Below, piece by piece: positions 17,032-25,855 of a stretch of 64,000 nt of DNA. The translations under genes were made by a program, and so were the position numbers. Where the stretch lies: positions 527,809-591,808 of the forward strand of contig NZ_KV917368.1 in assembly GCF_002019605.1 (NCBI RefSeq), given 5' to 3'. The stretch's first letter is position 1. Each line of letters begins with the position of its first letter. Origin of the DNA: Alkalihalobacterium alkalinitrilicum. Lineage in GTDB: Bacteria; Bacillota; Bacilli; Bacillales; Bacillaceae_F. Below the pieces are notes generated by a model. That model saw only the letters and a program-made list of their open reading frames with translations, searched no databases and was not told where the DNA came from.

Positions 17032-18789
17032 ATGAGTGAAAAGGTGTTTGTTTGTTCGGAAAAAGAGTTGAAAGATCAAGGCGTAAAGGTGGTAAAAGGG
17101 GGAAAGCATGGGATTGCCGTTATCTATCATGATAACAGTATATACGCAGTAGATAACCGTTGTCCGCACCTCGGATTTCCATTACATATGGGGAGCAGCT
17201 GTGATGGGATTCTCACGTGCCATTGGCATCACGCACGTTTTGACTTAAAAAGCGGGGGAACGTTAGACCCTTGGGCGGACGATGTTCCTACTTATCCCGT
17301 TGAAATAAAAGAGGGGGACGTATGGATCACTCCTGAACCTATAAACAAGCAAACGATAGTCAAACTGAAGAAGAGACTTAAAGATGGTTTAGAGCAAAAT
17401 ATTCGCCTTGTGATTGCAAAAGCTGTGGTCGGTTTAGTAGAAGCTGGAGTAGACCCTAAAGAAATAGCAAAAATCGGAGTTGAATTTGGTACAAAACACC
17501 GTTGGAATGGCTGGGGATCAGGTCTTACGATTTTAACGGCGATGATCAATATTCTACCGTACCTCGATAAGACAGGAAAAATCCTTGCCTTATATCAAGG
17601 GCTAGTGCATGTAGCGAGAGAAAGTACAGGGATGGGGACACGATTTTTATTAGGCCCGTTACCTTTAAACGAAGATAACGAACTTCCAAAAATGTCTCAG
17701 TTAGCCACATGGTATAGAAATAATATTGAGGTTCGTGATATCCAAGGGGCGGAAAGGGTCTTGTTAACAGCTATAAAGTTAGGGGCAACGACAGAACAGC
17801 TATCCGACATGATGATGACGGCTATTACTGATCATTTTTATATGAATGTTGGTCACACCTTAGATTTCCATAACAAAGCCTTCGAAATGCTGTCGCAGTT
17901 GCAAGACGAGAAACAAGAATATATTCTCACTTCCTTATTACCAGAATTAAGGAATGCTAGTCGAAGTGAGGAATTTCATAGCTGGCAGGCCCCGGTTAAT
18001 TTGGTGAAACCGTTACAGAAAGCGTTCAAGGCGTTAGAAAATCTAGAAATAAATGCACATGATCAATCAGGCTTTGAGAATGAGGAACAAATCCTAGAAC
18101 AGTTATTGAGCGATGATCCTGTAAGAACAGTAGAGATGTTAATGGATGTATTACAAAAAGGGATATCACCTGTTCGTCTTGCCCGATTAGTAACGCTAGC
18201 AGCGGCGGAAAGGGTGGCCCGCTTTCATGTTCAAAACGAATTCAGAGATTGGGACACGGTGCTTCATACGTTTACGCATGCGCATGCTGTTCACCAAGCA
18301 TTAAGGAGGTCAACAACAACTGAACTCACCCGCGCTATTTTTCACGGGGCGATGAGTATCTATTTAGATCGTTTTCTTAATATTCCATCGGCACGAATAC
18401 CTGCAGCGGATCCATCATCGGGGAAAAAGGAAGACCCTAATGTATTTCTAGACCTCTTAGATCAACAACAACAAACAGATGAGGCCGCGAAATGGGTCGT
18501 GAATTTCTTAAACAATGGTGGAGATGTGAAGGATTTCTTTAACATCCTCGGCCATGCCTTATTAAGGGAAAATGCGGAATTCCATACGTTCCAAATGTAT
18601 GAAGGGGCAGTAGTAGAGCACCGTCTTTGGGAAGAGGAAGACTCTGTGATTTCAAAGCGGGCACAGCAAACATTGATCATTGCCGCAACTCGTTATTTAG
18701 CAGCTCACGCACCAACATCGCGGGATACGTCCCATACAGCGAAAATTGCGATCAGGCTTCACCGTGGAGAAAAATTGTTTGAAGAATAA
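17032..18789 (+). CDS. Rieske [2Fe-2S] protein with a long helical C-terminal domain
   Basis: It has 585 residues. Residues 1-100 form a Rieske ferredoxin domain: Cys44-Pro-His46 and Cys63-His-Trp-His66 provide the two Cys and two His ligands of the cluster. The remaining ~480 residues are alpha-helical, rich in Leu/Glu, with clusters of His (for example THAHAVHQALRR and TRDTSHTAKIAIRLHRG). I do not recognise them as a ring-hydroxylase catalytic domain; the usual 2-His-1-carboxylate pattern is not evident. I choose the ATG at 17032 with GAGGAGGG about 9 nt upstream. It stands alone with a terminator. It could be an oxidase or oxygenase with an unrecognised active site. Confidence 0.75.
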   Translation: MSEKVFVCSEKELKDQGVKVVKGGKHGIAVIYHDNSIYAVDNRCPHLGFPLHMGSSCDGILTCHWHHARFDLKSGGTLDPWADDVPTYPVEIKEGDVWITPEPINKQTIVKLKKRLKDGLEQNIRLVIAKAVVGLVEAGVDPKEIAKIGVEFGTKHRWNGWGSGLTILTAMINILPYLDKTGKILALYQGLVHVARESTGMGTRFLLGPLPLNEDNELPKMSQLATWYRNNIEVRDIQGAERVLLTAIKLGATTEQLSDMMMTAITDHFYMNVGHTLDFHNKAFEMLSQLQDEKQEYILTSLLPELRNASRSEEFHSWQAPVNLVKPLQKAFKALENLEINAHDQSGFENEEQILEQLLSDDPVRTVEMLMDVLQKGISPVRLARLVTLAAAERVARFHVQNEFRDWDTVLHTFTHAHAVHQALRRSTTTELTRAIFHGAMSIYLDRFLNIPSARIPAADPSSGKKEDPNVFLDLLDQQQQTDEAAKWVVNFLNNGGDVKDFFNILGHALLRENAEFHTFQMYEGAVVEHRLWEEEDSVISKRAQQTLIIAATRYLAAHAPTSRDTSHTAKIAIRLHRGEKLFEE

Positions 18790-18867
18790 TTGATATAGAA
18801 ATACAGTCTTAAGCTGATCCACATGTTTATTACTAAAGAAATGAAGAGAAATGGTTTTTTAAAAGTA

Positions 18868-18902
18868 GAAAAGGGCCATCTTTTTTAGAATGGCTCTTTT
18901 AT
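18868..18902. terminator. Bidirectional terminator
   Basis: AAGGGCCAT pairs with ATGGCTCTT, flanked by A and T runs, between convergent genes. Confidence 0.7.
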
Positions 18903-18936
18903 CAGTTGGGATGAGGGAACTATCCAAAATTGATTA

Positions 18937-19710
18937 TTAATCAAATTCTAGGAAAATACCATCTTTTGAAGGAGGACAGAGCTTTTTGTTTTTGTGACAA
19001 ACATCGATACAGACGGTTTTAAACATGTTACATAATCTTTTAAAGTAAAATTCAATTTCATGATTTCTTCGAATGCTAAATGTTTGAAAATGAATAGGAA
19101 ATCTTTTGTCGACATGACGGTACGAGATATTAAGGAGTGGGATAGTTGTAGGTGGAAAATGAGGAACTATATCGTTGGTGTTTACGACTCGAATACTATG
19201 ATCAATGACTTGATTATAAGCCTTAACAAATTCAGGATTTCCCACTCTAGGTGATGCATAAGTGTAAACAAGAGGTTGTGTAAAAGGTGTATTAGAGGCA
19301 ATATCTAATGCAGCAAGTGTAGCAATGGCACCGCCTAGGCTATGTCCTGTAATATATAATCTTTTATCTGAAGATAAGTTTCTCAGCGTTTTGATCACAT
19401 CTTTTCGTATGCTTTGATAGTTTCTCGTGAACCCCCGTTCCGTCATCCCAGCCTTGTCAACGAACGGGTACGGAACTCGAATCCAATCTAAATCAGCGAT
19501 CACATCAATCGGTTCTTCTGTTCCTCTAAAAGCAACAATAATCTCATGAGGCGATTCTATAATAAACCCTGCTAAAGGATACTCATCACTAGCTAATGAA
19601 GACACTTCATGAAAACCATGAGGAGTTGTATATTTACCGCGACGGTGAATTCTCATATTAGCTTGGTAGGAAACCGCAGCCAGTAAAATTAAATTCCTTT
19701 CTAGATTCAT
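18937..19710 (-). CDS. Class 3 lipase family protein
   Basis: This 257-residue alpha/beta hydrolase has the nucleophile elbow GHSLGG with Ser124, the acid Asp180 in NTNDIVPHFPP and a likely catalytic His217 in RNHEIEFYF. VAFRGTEEPIDVIADLDW near 59-76 is the typical lid and oxyanion region of class 3 lipases. The tail has four Cys (CNMFKTVCIDVCHKNKKLC), which could form disulfides or bind a metal. No signal peptide is seen, so it is probably cytosolic or non-classically exported. AAGGAAGGG precedes the ATG. It likely hydrolyses acylglycerols or other esters. Confidence 0.85.
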   Translation of the reverse strand: MNLERNLILLAAVSYQANMRIHRRGKYTTPHGFHEVSSLASDEYPLAGFIIESPHEIIVAFRGTEEPIDVIADLDWIRVPYPFVDKAGMTERGFTRNYQSIRKDVIKTLRNLSSDKRLYITGHSLGGAIATLAALDIASNTPFTQPLVYTYASPRVGNPEFVKAYNQVIDHSIRVVNTNDIVPHFPPTTIPLLNISYRHVDKRFPIHFQTFSIRRNHEIEFYFKRLCNMFKTVCIDVCHKNKKLCPPSKDGIFLEFD

Positions 19711-20163
19711 TTTTTTCCCTTCCTTTAGTCTAATTTTTTGCTTGTTTTCTACTAGTATTCTATGAAGACAAACTATAAATGGTTCTAGGAAACGTTTCAG
19801 CGGTAAAGTGATCCAAGTTATAATGGTAACTAAAAATTTAGAAATGGAAGAGGTATCGCACAGATGAGATCCACAAAAAATTAGATAGACAGTCTCCTCT
19901 AAGTAGGGAAAGTGAATGGTCCTTTAGAGGAGATTGCTAGGGATTTGGAGAAAAGAAAGGAGGGCGTATTCTGTACAGAAAAAAAATACGAGTAGGTGCT
20001 AACGGCCTCATTGACTTAGCGGTGAAAGAACATATTAAAAAAACTATAATTACTAAAATCAACTAAACTAATATAAAGTTAATGTTATTTTACTTAATCT
20101 CATATTATTCAATAGATTAAAGATGGTTTTTCATAAAATGGCGGGCGGGGATGAGATTTATAT
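19711..20163. other. Gap with one inverted repeat and no gene
   Basis: TCTCCTCTAA (19893-19902) and TTAGAGGAGA (19924-19933) form a perfect 10-bp stem. A short stretch near 19985-20065 could be coding remnant (RVGANGLIDLAVKEHIKK), but it has no start or ribosome site. Nothing else is supported. Confidence 0.4.
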
Positions 20164-20679
20164 ATGAAGAAAAATATTTTTATATTGTTTATTGTCGTCA
20201 TACTAGCGATTAGTTTTGTATGGATTTTTGAGTATGTAAGTCATGAAGGAGAGTTTACAAAGTGGAGTCATACTACCTTAGGAAAAAATCATTTTATAGA
20301 AGGTAAAACATTTTACCTTGATTATCTTATTAGATGGGAAGGTATTGGTAATCCGACACTTGAAAAGATAGAATTTATTAAAGAAGATGGAACAATTGTT
20401 GCGAAAGAAGATGACCAATTACGAATTGAACCATTTATAAATTTAGGAGGCTATGGACAAGTTGATGAAGAATTTGCTATTAAAGAAGGGATCATTGAGG
20501 AACTAATTCCTGTTAAAGGGTTTAAAGTTATTGATGATTTTTATTTAGTTTTACGAGTGGAGTTAACAGATAGTAATTTTGATAAAGATATTAGCGAAGT
20601 AAGAATGACTTATAAAAAGTTTGGTAGAACACAATTTCAATACATTTCATTCGAAGATGGATTAATTACGGAGGAATAA
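20164..20679 (+). CDS. Membrane-anchored protein of unknown function
   Basis: It has 171 residues: a short basic start (MKKN), one hydrophobic helix (about 5-24), then a polar beta-rich domain probably outside the cell. There is no cysteine, so it is not a lipoprotein. GGGGATGAG lies about 8 nt before the ATG. The extracytoplasmic part has alternating hydrophobic strands (FYLDYLIRW, KIEFIKEDG, FYLVLRVELT) like an Ig-like or YtkA-type sandwich, but I recognise no family. Confidence 0.6.
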   Translation: MKKNIFILFIVVILAISFVWIFEYVSHEGEFTKWSHTTLGKNHFIEGKTFYLDYLIRWEGIGNPTLEKIEFIKEDGTIVAKEDDQLRIEPFINLGGYGQVDEEFAIKEGIIEELIPVKGFKVIDDFYLVLRVELTDSNFDKDISEVRMTYKKFGRTQFQYISFEDGLITEE

Positions 20680-20727
20680 TTGTTTTATTGGTACAATAGT
20701 ATAGCACGAATTTCAACTTTTTACTGA

Positions 20728-20766
20728 ATCAAAAAAGATGTGTCTATGAAACACATCTTTTTGATT
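20728..20766. terminator. Bidirectional terminator
   Basis: TCAAAAAAGATGTGT and ACACATCTTTTTGA form a near-perfect stem with a 7-nt loop between convergent genes. Confidence 0.9.
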
Positions 20767-20773
20767 TATGCTA

Positions 20774-22231
20774 TTAGGATGTTTTGCTCCTACGAACAAA
20801 TAGGGCAAGGATAACTGTCGCTAACGCCATGTAAAAACCAGTCGCAAAACTTTGCTGGGAGCCAAAGGTGAGTGCAGCAATCGCCTCTTCTGCAGTTGGG
20901 TTAATAATCCCATTGTTATTAAAATAACTTTGTTGACCAGTTTCCATGACGGAAATAAACAACGCAGCTCCAATCGCACCAGACACTTGCATTAAAGTAT
21001 TAAAAATAGCAGTGCCATGTGGATATAGTTTTGGAGGAAGCTGGTTCAATCCATTTGTATTCGCAGGCATCATAATCATTGCAACTGCAACCATAAGGAT
21101 GGCTTGTTGGATAACAACTACCCATACTGGAATTCCAGGTACAGTATAGCGGTACGTAAAAACAATTGCGGCAAGGATGATGGTTCCAGGGATCAATAGC
21201 GGGCGGGGCCCAAATTTATCAAATAGCCGTCCCATTATTGGTGACATCGCACCGTTCAATAATCCACCTGGCAATAATACGAGCCCTGCTGTTACAGCAC
21301 TGAATAATAGAGCTCCTTGCATATAAATTGGCATGACCAGCATCATGGCAAACATCGTCATCATGATGAGCATGACCATCAAGACACCAATTAAAAACAT
21401 CGGATAACGGAACACTCGAATGTCCAATAAGGGTGTTTCCACCTTTAATTGGCGCCAACAAAATAAACCAAGTGAAACAAAACCAACTAGTAAAAATGAA
21501 AATACTAGCGGATCGGCAAAACTTGCGTCCCCTTTTCCAGCGGCGCTAAAGCCGTAAACGATACCGCCAAAACCGAGCGTTGATAAGAGAAAGGAAAGCA
21601 CATCAAGTTTCGGTTTAGATGTCTCAGTAATATTCGTCAACACTTTCATTCCAAATAATAAGGAAGCAAGCGAAATAGGAAGAATAAAATAAAATAGCCA
21701 ACGCCAAGTAAAGTTTTCTACAATTAGACCAGACACTGTCGGACCAATCGCTGGGGCAAACATGATCACAAGCCCAACCATCCCCATTGCTGCCCCGCGG
21801 CGTTCGATAGGTATAACGGCGAGAATAGTGTTAATCAATAGTGGAATCATAATTGCGGTACCGACTGCCTGTGTTAAACGACCAACTAAAAGTATCGCAA
21901 ATATCGGGCTAACCCCCGAGATCAGCGTTCCTAATGTAAATAATGACATCGCTGTAATAAACAGTTGGCGCGTCGTAAAGCGTTGCATAAAATAAGCCGA
22001 AATCGGAATTAATGTACCAATTACAAGCATATATCCAGTGACCAGCCATTGTGCGGTACTTGATGCCACGCCAAAATCAGCCATAATGGCATTCAAGGCA
22101 ACATTTAAAATTGTTTCGCTTAAAATGGCGACAAATGCGCCTGAAAGAAGCACAGCAACGATTGGAATCGGGTTTACCTCGGGTTTCTTCGTTTCTGTAG
22201 CTTCTACGTTATCTTGGGCTGTAATAGCCAT
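20774..22231 (-). CDS. DHA2-type (EmrB/QacA) multidrug efflux MFS transporter
   Basis: About 485 residues with 14 predicted helices. The family motifs are LNVALNAIMADFGV in helix 1 (a form of the LDxTVxNVALP motif), STAQWLVTGYMLVIGTLIPISAYFMQRFTTRQLF, and the antiporter motif GPTVSGLIVENFTWRWLF near helix 5. It probably exports drugs or toxic lipophilic ions using the proton gradient. I choose the ATG at 22231 because TTGGAGG lies 8 nt upstream, shortening the longest frame by 8 codons. It is divergent from a TetR gene with an operator-like palindrome between them, so it is very likely repressed by that TetR. Confidence 0.87.
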   Translation of the reverse strand: MAITAQDNVEATETKKPEVNPIPIVAVLLSGAFVAILSETILNVALNAIMADFGVASSTAQWLVTGYMLVIGTLIPISAYFMQRFTTRQLFITAMSLFTLGTLISGVSPIFAILLVGRLTQAVGTAIMIPLLINTILAVIPIERRGAAMGMVGLVIMFAPAIGPTVSGLIVENFTWRWLFYFILPISLASLLFGMKVLTNITETSKPKLDVLSFLLSTLGFGGIVYGFSAAGKGDASFADPLVFSFLLVGFVSLGLFCWRQLKVETPLLDIRVFRYPMFLIGVLMVMLIMMTMFAMMLVMPIYMQGALLFSAVTAGLVLLPGGLLNGAMSPIMGRLFDKFGPRPLLIPGTIILAAIVFTYRYTVPGIPVWVVVIQQAILMVAVAMIMMPANTNGLNQLPPKLYPHGTAIFNTLMQVSGAIGAALFISVMETGQQSYFNNNGIINPTAEEAIAALTFGSQQSFATGFYMALATVILALFVRRSKTS

Positions 22232-22256
22232 ACCGTTATCCTCCAATCTAGCCATA

Positions 22257-22350
22257 TATACGAAACGCGATCGTTCCGCTAAATAATAGTACCATCATCA
22301 AATACGAAACGCAACAGTATCGTATTTGAATTCATACTGAAAACGATGCT
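22257..22350. promoter_or_regulatory. Divergent operator region for the TetR/efflux pair
   Basis: AAATACGA (22300-22307) and TCGTATTT (22320-22327) form a 28-bp palindrome. A second site near 22260-22280 repeats TACGAAACGC and has CGAAACG/CGTTCCG arms with one mismatch. A promoter for tetR fits TTGAAT (22326), an 18-nt spacer and TAAAAT (about 22350), so a repressor bound to the palindrome would overlap its -35 box. Confidence 0.6.
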
Positions 22351-22405
22351 AAAATAAACAATAAGGATGAAAGCGATTTAACGGGATGAAAGGTAGTGTG
22401 CCCCT

Positions 22406-23056
22406 ATGTCGATACAGAATGAGGAACAAGAAGAGAGCAAGCGCGGGAGACCACTGGATTTGTCCCGCAGTAAAGTGATTTTAACAGCCACTCTGGAATT
22501 GTTGGCGGATAATGGTTATGATTCGTTAACTATTGACGCTGTAGCAGCAAAGGCAAAAGTGGGAAAGGCAACGATATATCGACGTTGGGCATCGAAAACC
22601 GAACTAGTCTTGGATGCGGCTAGATCAATAAGTCCATTTGAAAAGCTGGAAGAGAAGCTGAACAAAGACCAAGGATTGCGTGGTCAATTGGTGGATATGC
22701 TTTCTTTCATTTTTCAATGTGACAATAATAAATACCAAAAGGCTATGACAGCCATTCACTCCGCTGCTTCTTCTCATGAGAAGTTAGAAAAAACACTTAA
22801 AAAAGATTTCTACAGGCGCCACCGAAATGCTATCGAATCGGTTGTAAAGCCTTTTTTAAGGAAAAATTACACCCTCAAAGAATGTGAACTAGACCTTTTG
22901 GCTGACATCGGGCCAGCATTAATCACGTATCGAAATTTGTTGATTGGAAAACCATTTAACCGTGCTTATGTAGAGCAAATCGTTGATACGTTAATGATGC
23001 CAATGATGAAAACAGCGTTAATGGACGATGAAAGCCACCTTAAGGAAAACAAATAA
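22406..23056 (+). CDS. TetR/AcrR family transcriptional regulator
   Basis: This 216-residue protein has an N-terminal TetR helix-turn-helix (about 20-66): ILTATLELLADNGYDSLTIDAVAAKAKVGKATIYRRWASKTEL, shown here as one continuous domain. A helical ligand-binding domain with a TetR_C-type core follows. Start is the ATG at 22406. It is divergently placed to the DHA2 pump with palindromes in between, so it probably represses both genes until a pump substrate binds. A short acidic and basic N-terminal extension (EEQEESKRGRP) is usual for the family. Confidence 0.87.
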   Translation: MSIQNEEQEESKRGRPLDLSRSKVILTATLELLADNGYDSLTIDAVAAKAKVGKATIYRRWASKTELVLDAARSISPFEKLEEKLNKDQGLRGQLVDMLSFIFQCDNNKYQKAMTAIHSAASSHEKLEKTLKKDFYRRHRNAIESVVKPFLRKNYTLKECELDLLADIGPALITYRNLLIGKPFNRAYVEQIVDTLMMPMMKTALMDDESHLKENK

Positions 23057-23088
23057 AAGGTAAGGGGAGGGAAGATTTGTAAGAGGTA

Positions 23089-23325
23089 TTGGGCTTGTTG
23101 TTGGGAACTTTAGGTTTGTTTTATCCTTTGCTTATCGCTTCGGTCATTCTTTTTGTATGTGCCCTTATCATGCGTTCTTGGATTTGGATGTTGGTCAGTG
23201 CCATTTTACTTTATCCCGAGGTATGGTTTTTGAGTAAGCATCCTCCATTCCCTTGGGCAATCTACGTACCATTAATCCTAGCAATATTTTCGATATTCTT
23301 GTATTTTATGAAAGAAGAAAGGTGA
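23089..23325 (+). CDS. Small hydrophobic membrane protein
   Basis: It has 78 residues and three hydrophobic helices (about 3-25, 27-46, 54-74). The motif SKHPPFPWAIYVPL lies between the last two. Start is probably the TTG at 23089, with AAGAGG unusually close; other in-frame TTG codons at 23095 and 23098 are possible. It lies 32 bp after tetR on the same strand, so it may be co-transcribed. No family recognised. Confidence 0.5.
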   Translation: MGLLLGTLGLFYPLLIASVILFVCALIMRSWIWMLVSAILLYPEVWFLSKHPPFPWAIYVPLILAIFSIFLYFMKEER

Positions 23326-23474
23326 AAGTAACTTAATTTTATGGGATCAAGGTCCCCATATATATACCTCTAAACGATCGCCTATTTATTTAGGGACAAG
23401 ATGTTTTGGGTATTTACCAGCATAGGATGATATTGACCTATATGATAAATACCTAATTAGAGGGAGGCTTTCAT

Positions 23475-23960
23475 TTGAATCAATATAATTATCACCAAGA
23501 TTGTTCATGTGGAATAAGCGGATATGAAAATGTTTCATATCCAACTTATGGTGAACAGTGGCAAGATCACAACATGACTGAGGATTTTGATCAACAAAGA
23601 CAGTTTCAAATATGGGGACCCTTTGTAGGAGGAGTTACTGGACTTTTTGGCCCCCCTGGACGACCGCCAGGACCGCCTTTCACGCCGCCAGGACCCCCAG
23701 GACTAGGAGGACCACCAACTGCACCACCACCAGCATATACTCCAGCCGCACCAGAAATTGGTTTGTTTGCAGTCGATCCAGGTGCTATACGTGGGTGCTT
23801 GTTCCGCTTCACCTATGTATGGTTAACTAATAGACAACAGTTTTGGTTTTACCCAGTCTTTGTAGGACGAACGTCTGTTTCAGGTTGGCGTTGGACTGGA
23901 TTTAATTGGGTATATTTCGGTATTGATCTTAGACGAATTTCTTCATTCCAATGTTTTTAA
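23475..23960 (+). CDS. Pro/Gly-rich surface or spore-associated protein
   Basis: It has 161 residues. A polar Tyr/Gln/Cys-rich head (NYHQDCSCG) comes first, then at about 48-90 a Pro-Pro-Gly rich stretch with collagen-like spacing (GPPGRPPGPPFTPPGPPG). The aromatic C-terminal domain contains GCLFRFTYVWL, FWFYPVFVGRTSVSGWRW and ends SSFQCF. The C-terminal domain resembles a family I remember from Bacillus genomes without known function. TTG start at 23475 with AGGGAGG 7 nt upstream. A spore-coat or surface role is inferred from composition only. Confidence 0.65.
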   Translation: MNQYNYHQDCSCGISGYENVSYPTYGEQWQDHNMTEDFDQQRQFQIWGPFVGGVTGLFGPPGRPPGPPFTPPGPPGLGGPPTAPPPAYTPAAPEIGLFAVDPGAIRGCLFRFTYVWLTNRQQFWFYPVFVGRTSVSGWRWTGFNWVYFGIDLRRISSFQCF

Positions 23961-23995
23961 ACACATTTGTTAAGTCATAGAAATAGATTAACCTA

Positions 23996-24040
23996 TAAAA
24001 GGGTGCCTGTTATGTGATACCAGGAACCCTTTTATTTTTC
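23996..24040 (+). terminator. Terminator
   Basis: AAAAGGGTGCCTG pairs with CAGGAACCCTTTT, followed by ATTTTT. Confidence 0.85.
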
Positions 24041-24290
24041 CAATTATTAAATAACAAAGAAATGGGATGAAATGATGCGTAATCGTCAGTATTACAGATA
24101 TTTTTCTTTACTAGAGGGGGGTAGGATTGTATTAATAACTGTACTTTAAGTGACTAGCAGGTTAATAAAAAAAGGTTGTAGTTTATCAGGAGATAACTAC
24201 ATGTATTTACTTAGGTGGTGTAAGGCAATGAAAATAAAAACAACGATTCTATTAATTTTATAAATAGAGTCAGTGTTTCTTTGTTTTTAA

Positions 24291-24644
24291 TTATTTTTTC
24301 CGCAAAATCTTCTCCATCGCTTTTCCTTTTGCTAACTCATCGATAAGCTTATCTAAATAGCGAATTTCTTGCATAGTTGGTTCTTCGATGTCTTCTACTC
24401 GGACACCGCAGACCACACCTTTAATCAAAGCCCTCGAAGGATTCAGTTGGGGAGATTCCGCAAAGAAGGTCTCAAAGTCTGTCTGCTTTTCCAATTGCGC
24501 TTCTAACTCTTCCTGGCTATATCCTGTCAACCAACGGATGATTTCATCGACTTCTGGTTTTGTACGTCCTTTTTTCTCCGCCTTCGTAACATAATGTGGA
24601 TAGACACTTGCGAAACTCATTGTATAGATACGATGTTTGGTCAT
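24291..24644 (-). CDS. DUF2200 domain protein
   Basis: This 117-residue cytosolic protein has the family opening [32 protein letters not shown] split across residues 5-36, then IRWLTGY near 40 and [30 protein letters not shown] near 75-105. DUF2200 proteins are about this length, so it is full-length. The function is unknown. AAGGAAGGG precedes the ATG. The convergent gap 24041-24290 has no gene. Confidence 0.85.
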   Translation of the reverse strand: MTKHRIYTMSFASVYPHYVTKAEKKGRTKPEVDEIIRWLTGYSQEELEAQLEKQTDFETFFAESPQLNPSRALIKGVVCGVRVEDIEEPTMQEIRYLDKLIDELAKGKAMEKILRKK

Positions 24645-24940
24645 GATACACCCTTCCTTATATGGTTTTCTTTATTATAGTACGAAAAATAGTCGGGTTC
24701 AAACGAAGTAACGGTCAGTGTCTCCGTCATGTTTCGTTTGCATAAATGAACTTATTGCTTATCAACAATTACAAGGTGTATCAGCTGGAACAATTGATCC
24801 TGTAGGAAAGCTTATATTTAGGGTGAGAAACGAACTGTGGGAAGGATGGCAATCTTGGGTGAACGATAAGTCCCTTTGGCCACAAAAAACAGGAATTTTT
24901 AAAGTTCCTATATCTGGTTTTTACTCTTCTCAAATCTATA

Positions 24941-24981
24941 AAACAGGGACCAACCCTATGGATCGGTTCCTGTTTTATTAC
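24941..24981 (-). terminator. Probable terminator of the thioredoxin-like gene
   Basis: AAAACAGGGACC pairs with GGTTCCTGTTTT (G-U allowed). It lies about 60 bp beyond the stop of the minus-strand gene. Confidence 0.6.
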
Positions 24982-25042
24982 TATAATGATAATCAACATA
25001 TGTACCTATTTGAAGTGGAATGCCACAGAAGTAGATGTCGGA

Positions 25043-25615
25043 TTAAATCGATTTAGAGGGCTTAAGGATAGCCAAGATCGTCTCTTTAAAACTTTCATAA
25101 ACATACAACCAAAGAGTGGGATCTTCTACATATCTTTTTGTTAACGAAGCAAAAATTTCTTTTTGTTTTGTGGCAAAAGAAGGATCGTCTTTAGGTGGTA
25201 GTGACGCTCGAACTTCATCAACGATTTGTTGCGCTTGGGGAGCACGAGGGCCCCACTTTCCGATTAATTGTCCTTCATCATTTAAAATTAAAATGATCGG
25301 TATGGCACGACCGCCATTGGTTAAGTGACGATCAATCAGATCGGTGTCTGCATCTCGTAACGCAACTCGCATATCAATTGATGCCGCCTCCGCCACTTTC
25401 CGAAGGACAGGGTTAATCATCATTGCATCGCCACACCAGTCCTCGGTAATTATTAAGAAATGAAGTTGATGCTGCTGAAGTTCTTCAACGAATCCATCAG
25501 CAGGGAGATGGAATTGCTGATATACAGTCAAACTCTCATCTTTTAACTTACTCATTTCATCCATATATTGTTGAATCGATGTTCCTTCTACAAAGTATTG
25601 TTCTTCAGATTTCAT
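25043..25615 (-). CDS. Thioredoxin-family protein with a single active-site cysteine
   Basis: This 190-residue thioredoxin fold (about 35-145) is flanked by helices. The active-site loop reads TEDWCGDAMM: Cys61 is followed by Gly-Asp-Ala, so the second Cys of CxxC is missing. The cis-proline region is GGRAIPIILILND. Similar proteins in Bacillus are called thioredoxin family proteins. A one-Cys site suits a thiol-disulfide exchange or bacillithiol-linked role rather than classical dithiol reduction. The ATG at 25615 has GAGGTG upstream. No operon partner. Confidence 0.8.
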   Translation of the reverse strand: MKSEEQYFVEGTSIQQYMDEMSKLKDESLTVYQQFHLPADGFVEELQQHQLHFLIITEDWCGDAMMINPVLRKVAEAASIDMRVALRDADTDLIDRHLTNGGRAIPIILILNDEGQLIGKWGPRAPQAQQIVDEVRASLPPKDDPSFATKQKEIFASLTKRYVEDPTLWLYVYESFKETILAILKPSKSI

Positions 25616-25706
25616 CTCAACACCTCTTTCTTCTTTCTTATTATCTTAATACTCCTTGAGAACGAAAAGCAAAAAGTAAGCTTGTTAAATTTGAATTGTA
25701 CTCAAA

Positions 25707-25762
25707 GTACTTTCAGTGGGAAGAGGAAAACATTACTGATGGAAGTTTTACTTTATTTTTAA
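25707..25762 (+). repeat. Dispersed structured repeat, 3' hairpin only (partial copy)
   Basis: TTCAGTGGGAAGAGGAAAAC...ACTGATGGAAGTTTTACTTT matches the last hairpin and tail of the 10.1, 39.1, 41.9 and 42.5 kb repeats. The upstream modules are absent. It lies about 95 bp before the purC-like gene. Confidence 0.65.
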
Positions 25763-25855
25763 CAAAATATTTTCTGACATCTTATTGGTTTATATGACAA
25801 TTTACTTCATAATAGTTATTGAAAGAAGTTTACTACTAGAAAGGATGAAGGATGG

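Noticed and set aside
24718-25056. 112-codon frame with Trp-rich sequence
   Set aside because: It has no good ribosome site, contains the terminator hairpin of the minus-strand thioredoxin gene, overlaps that gene's end, and shows no known domain.
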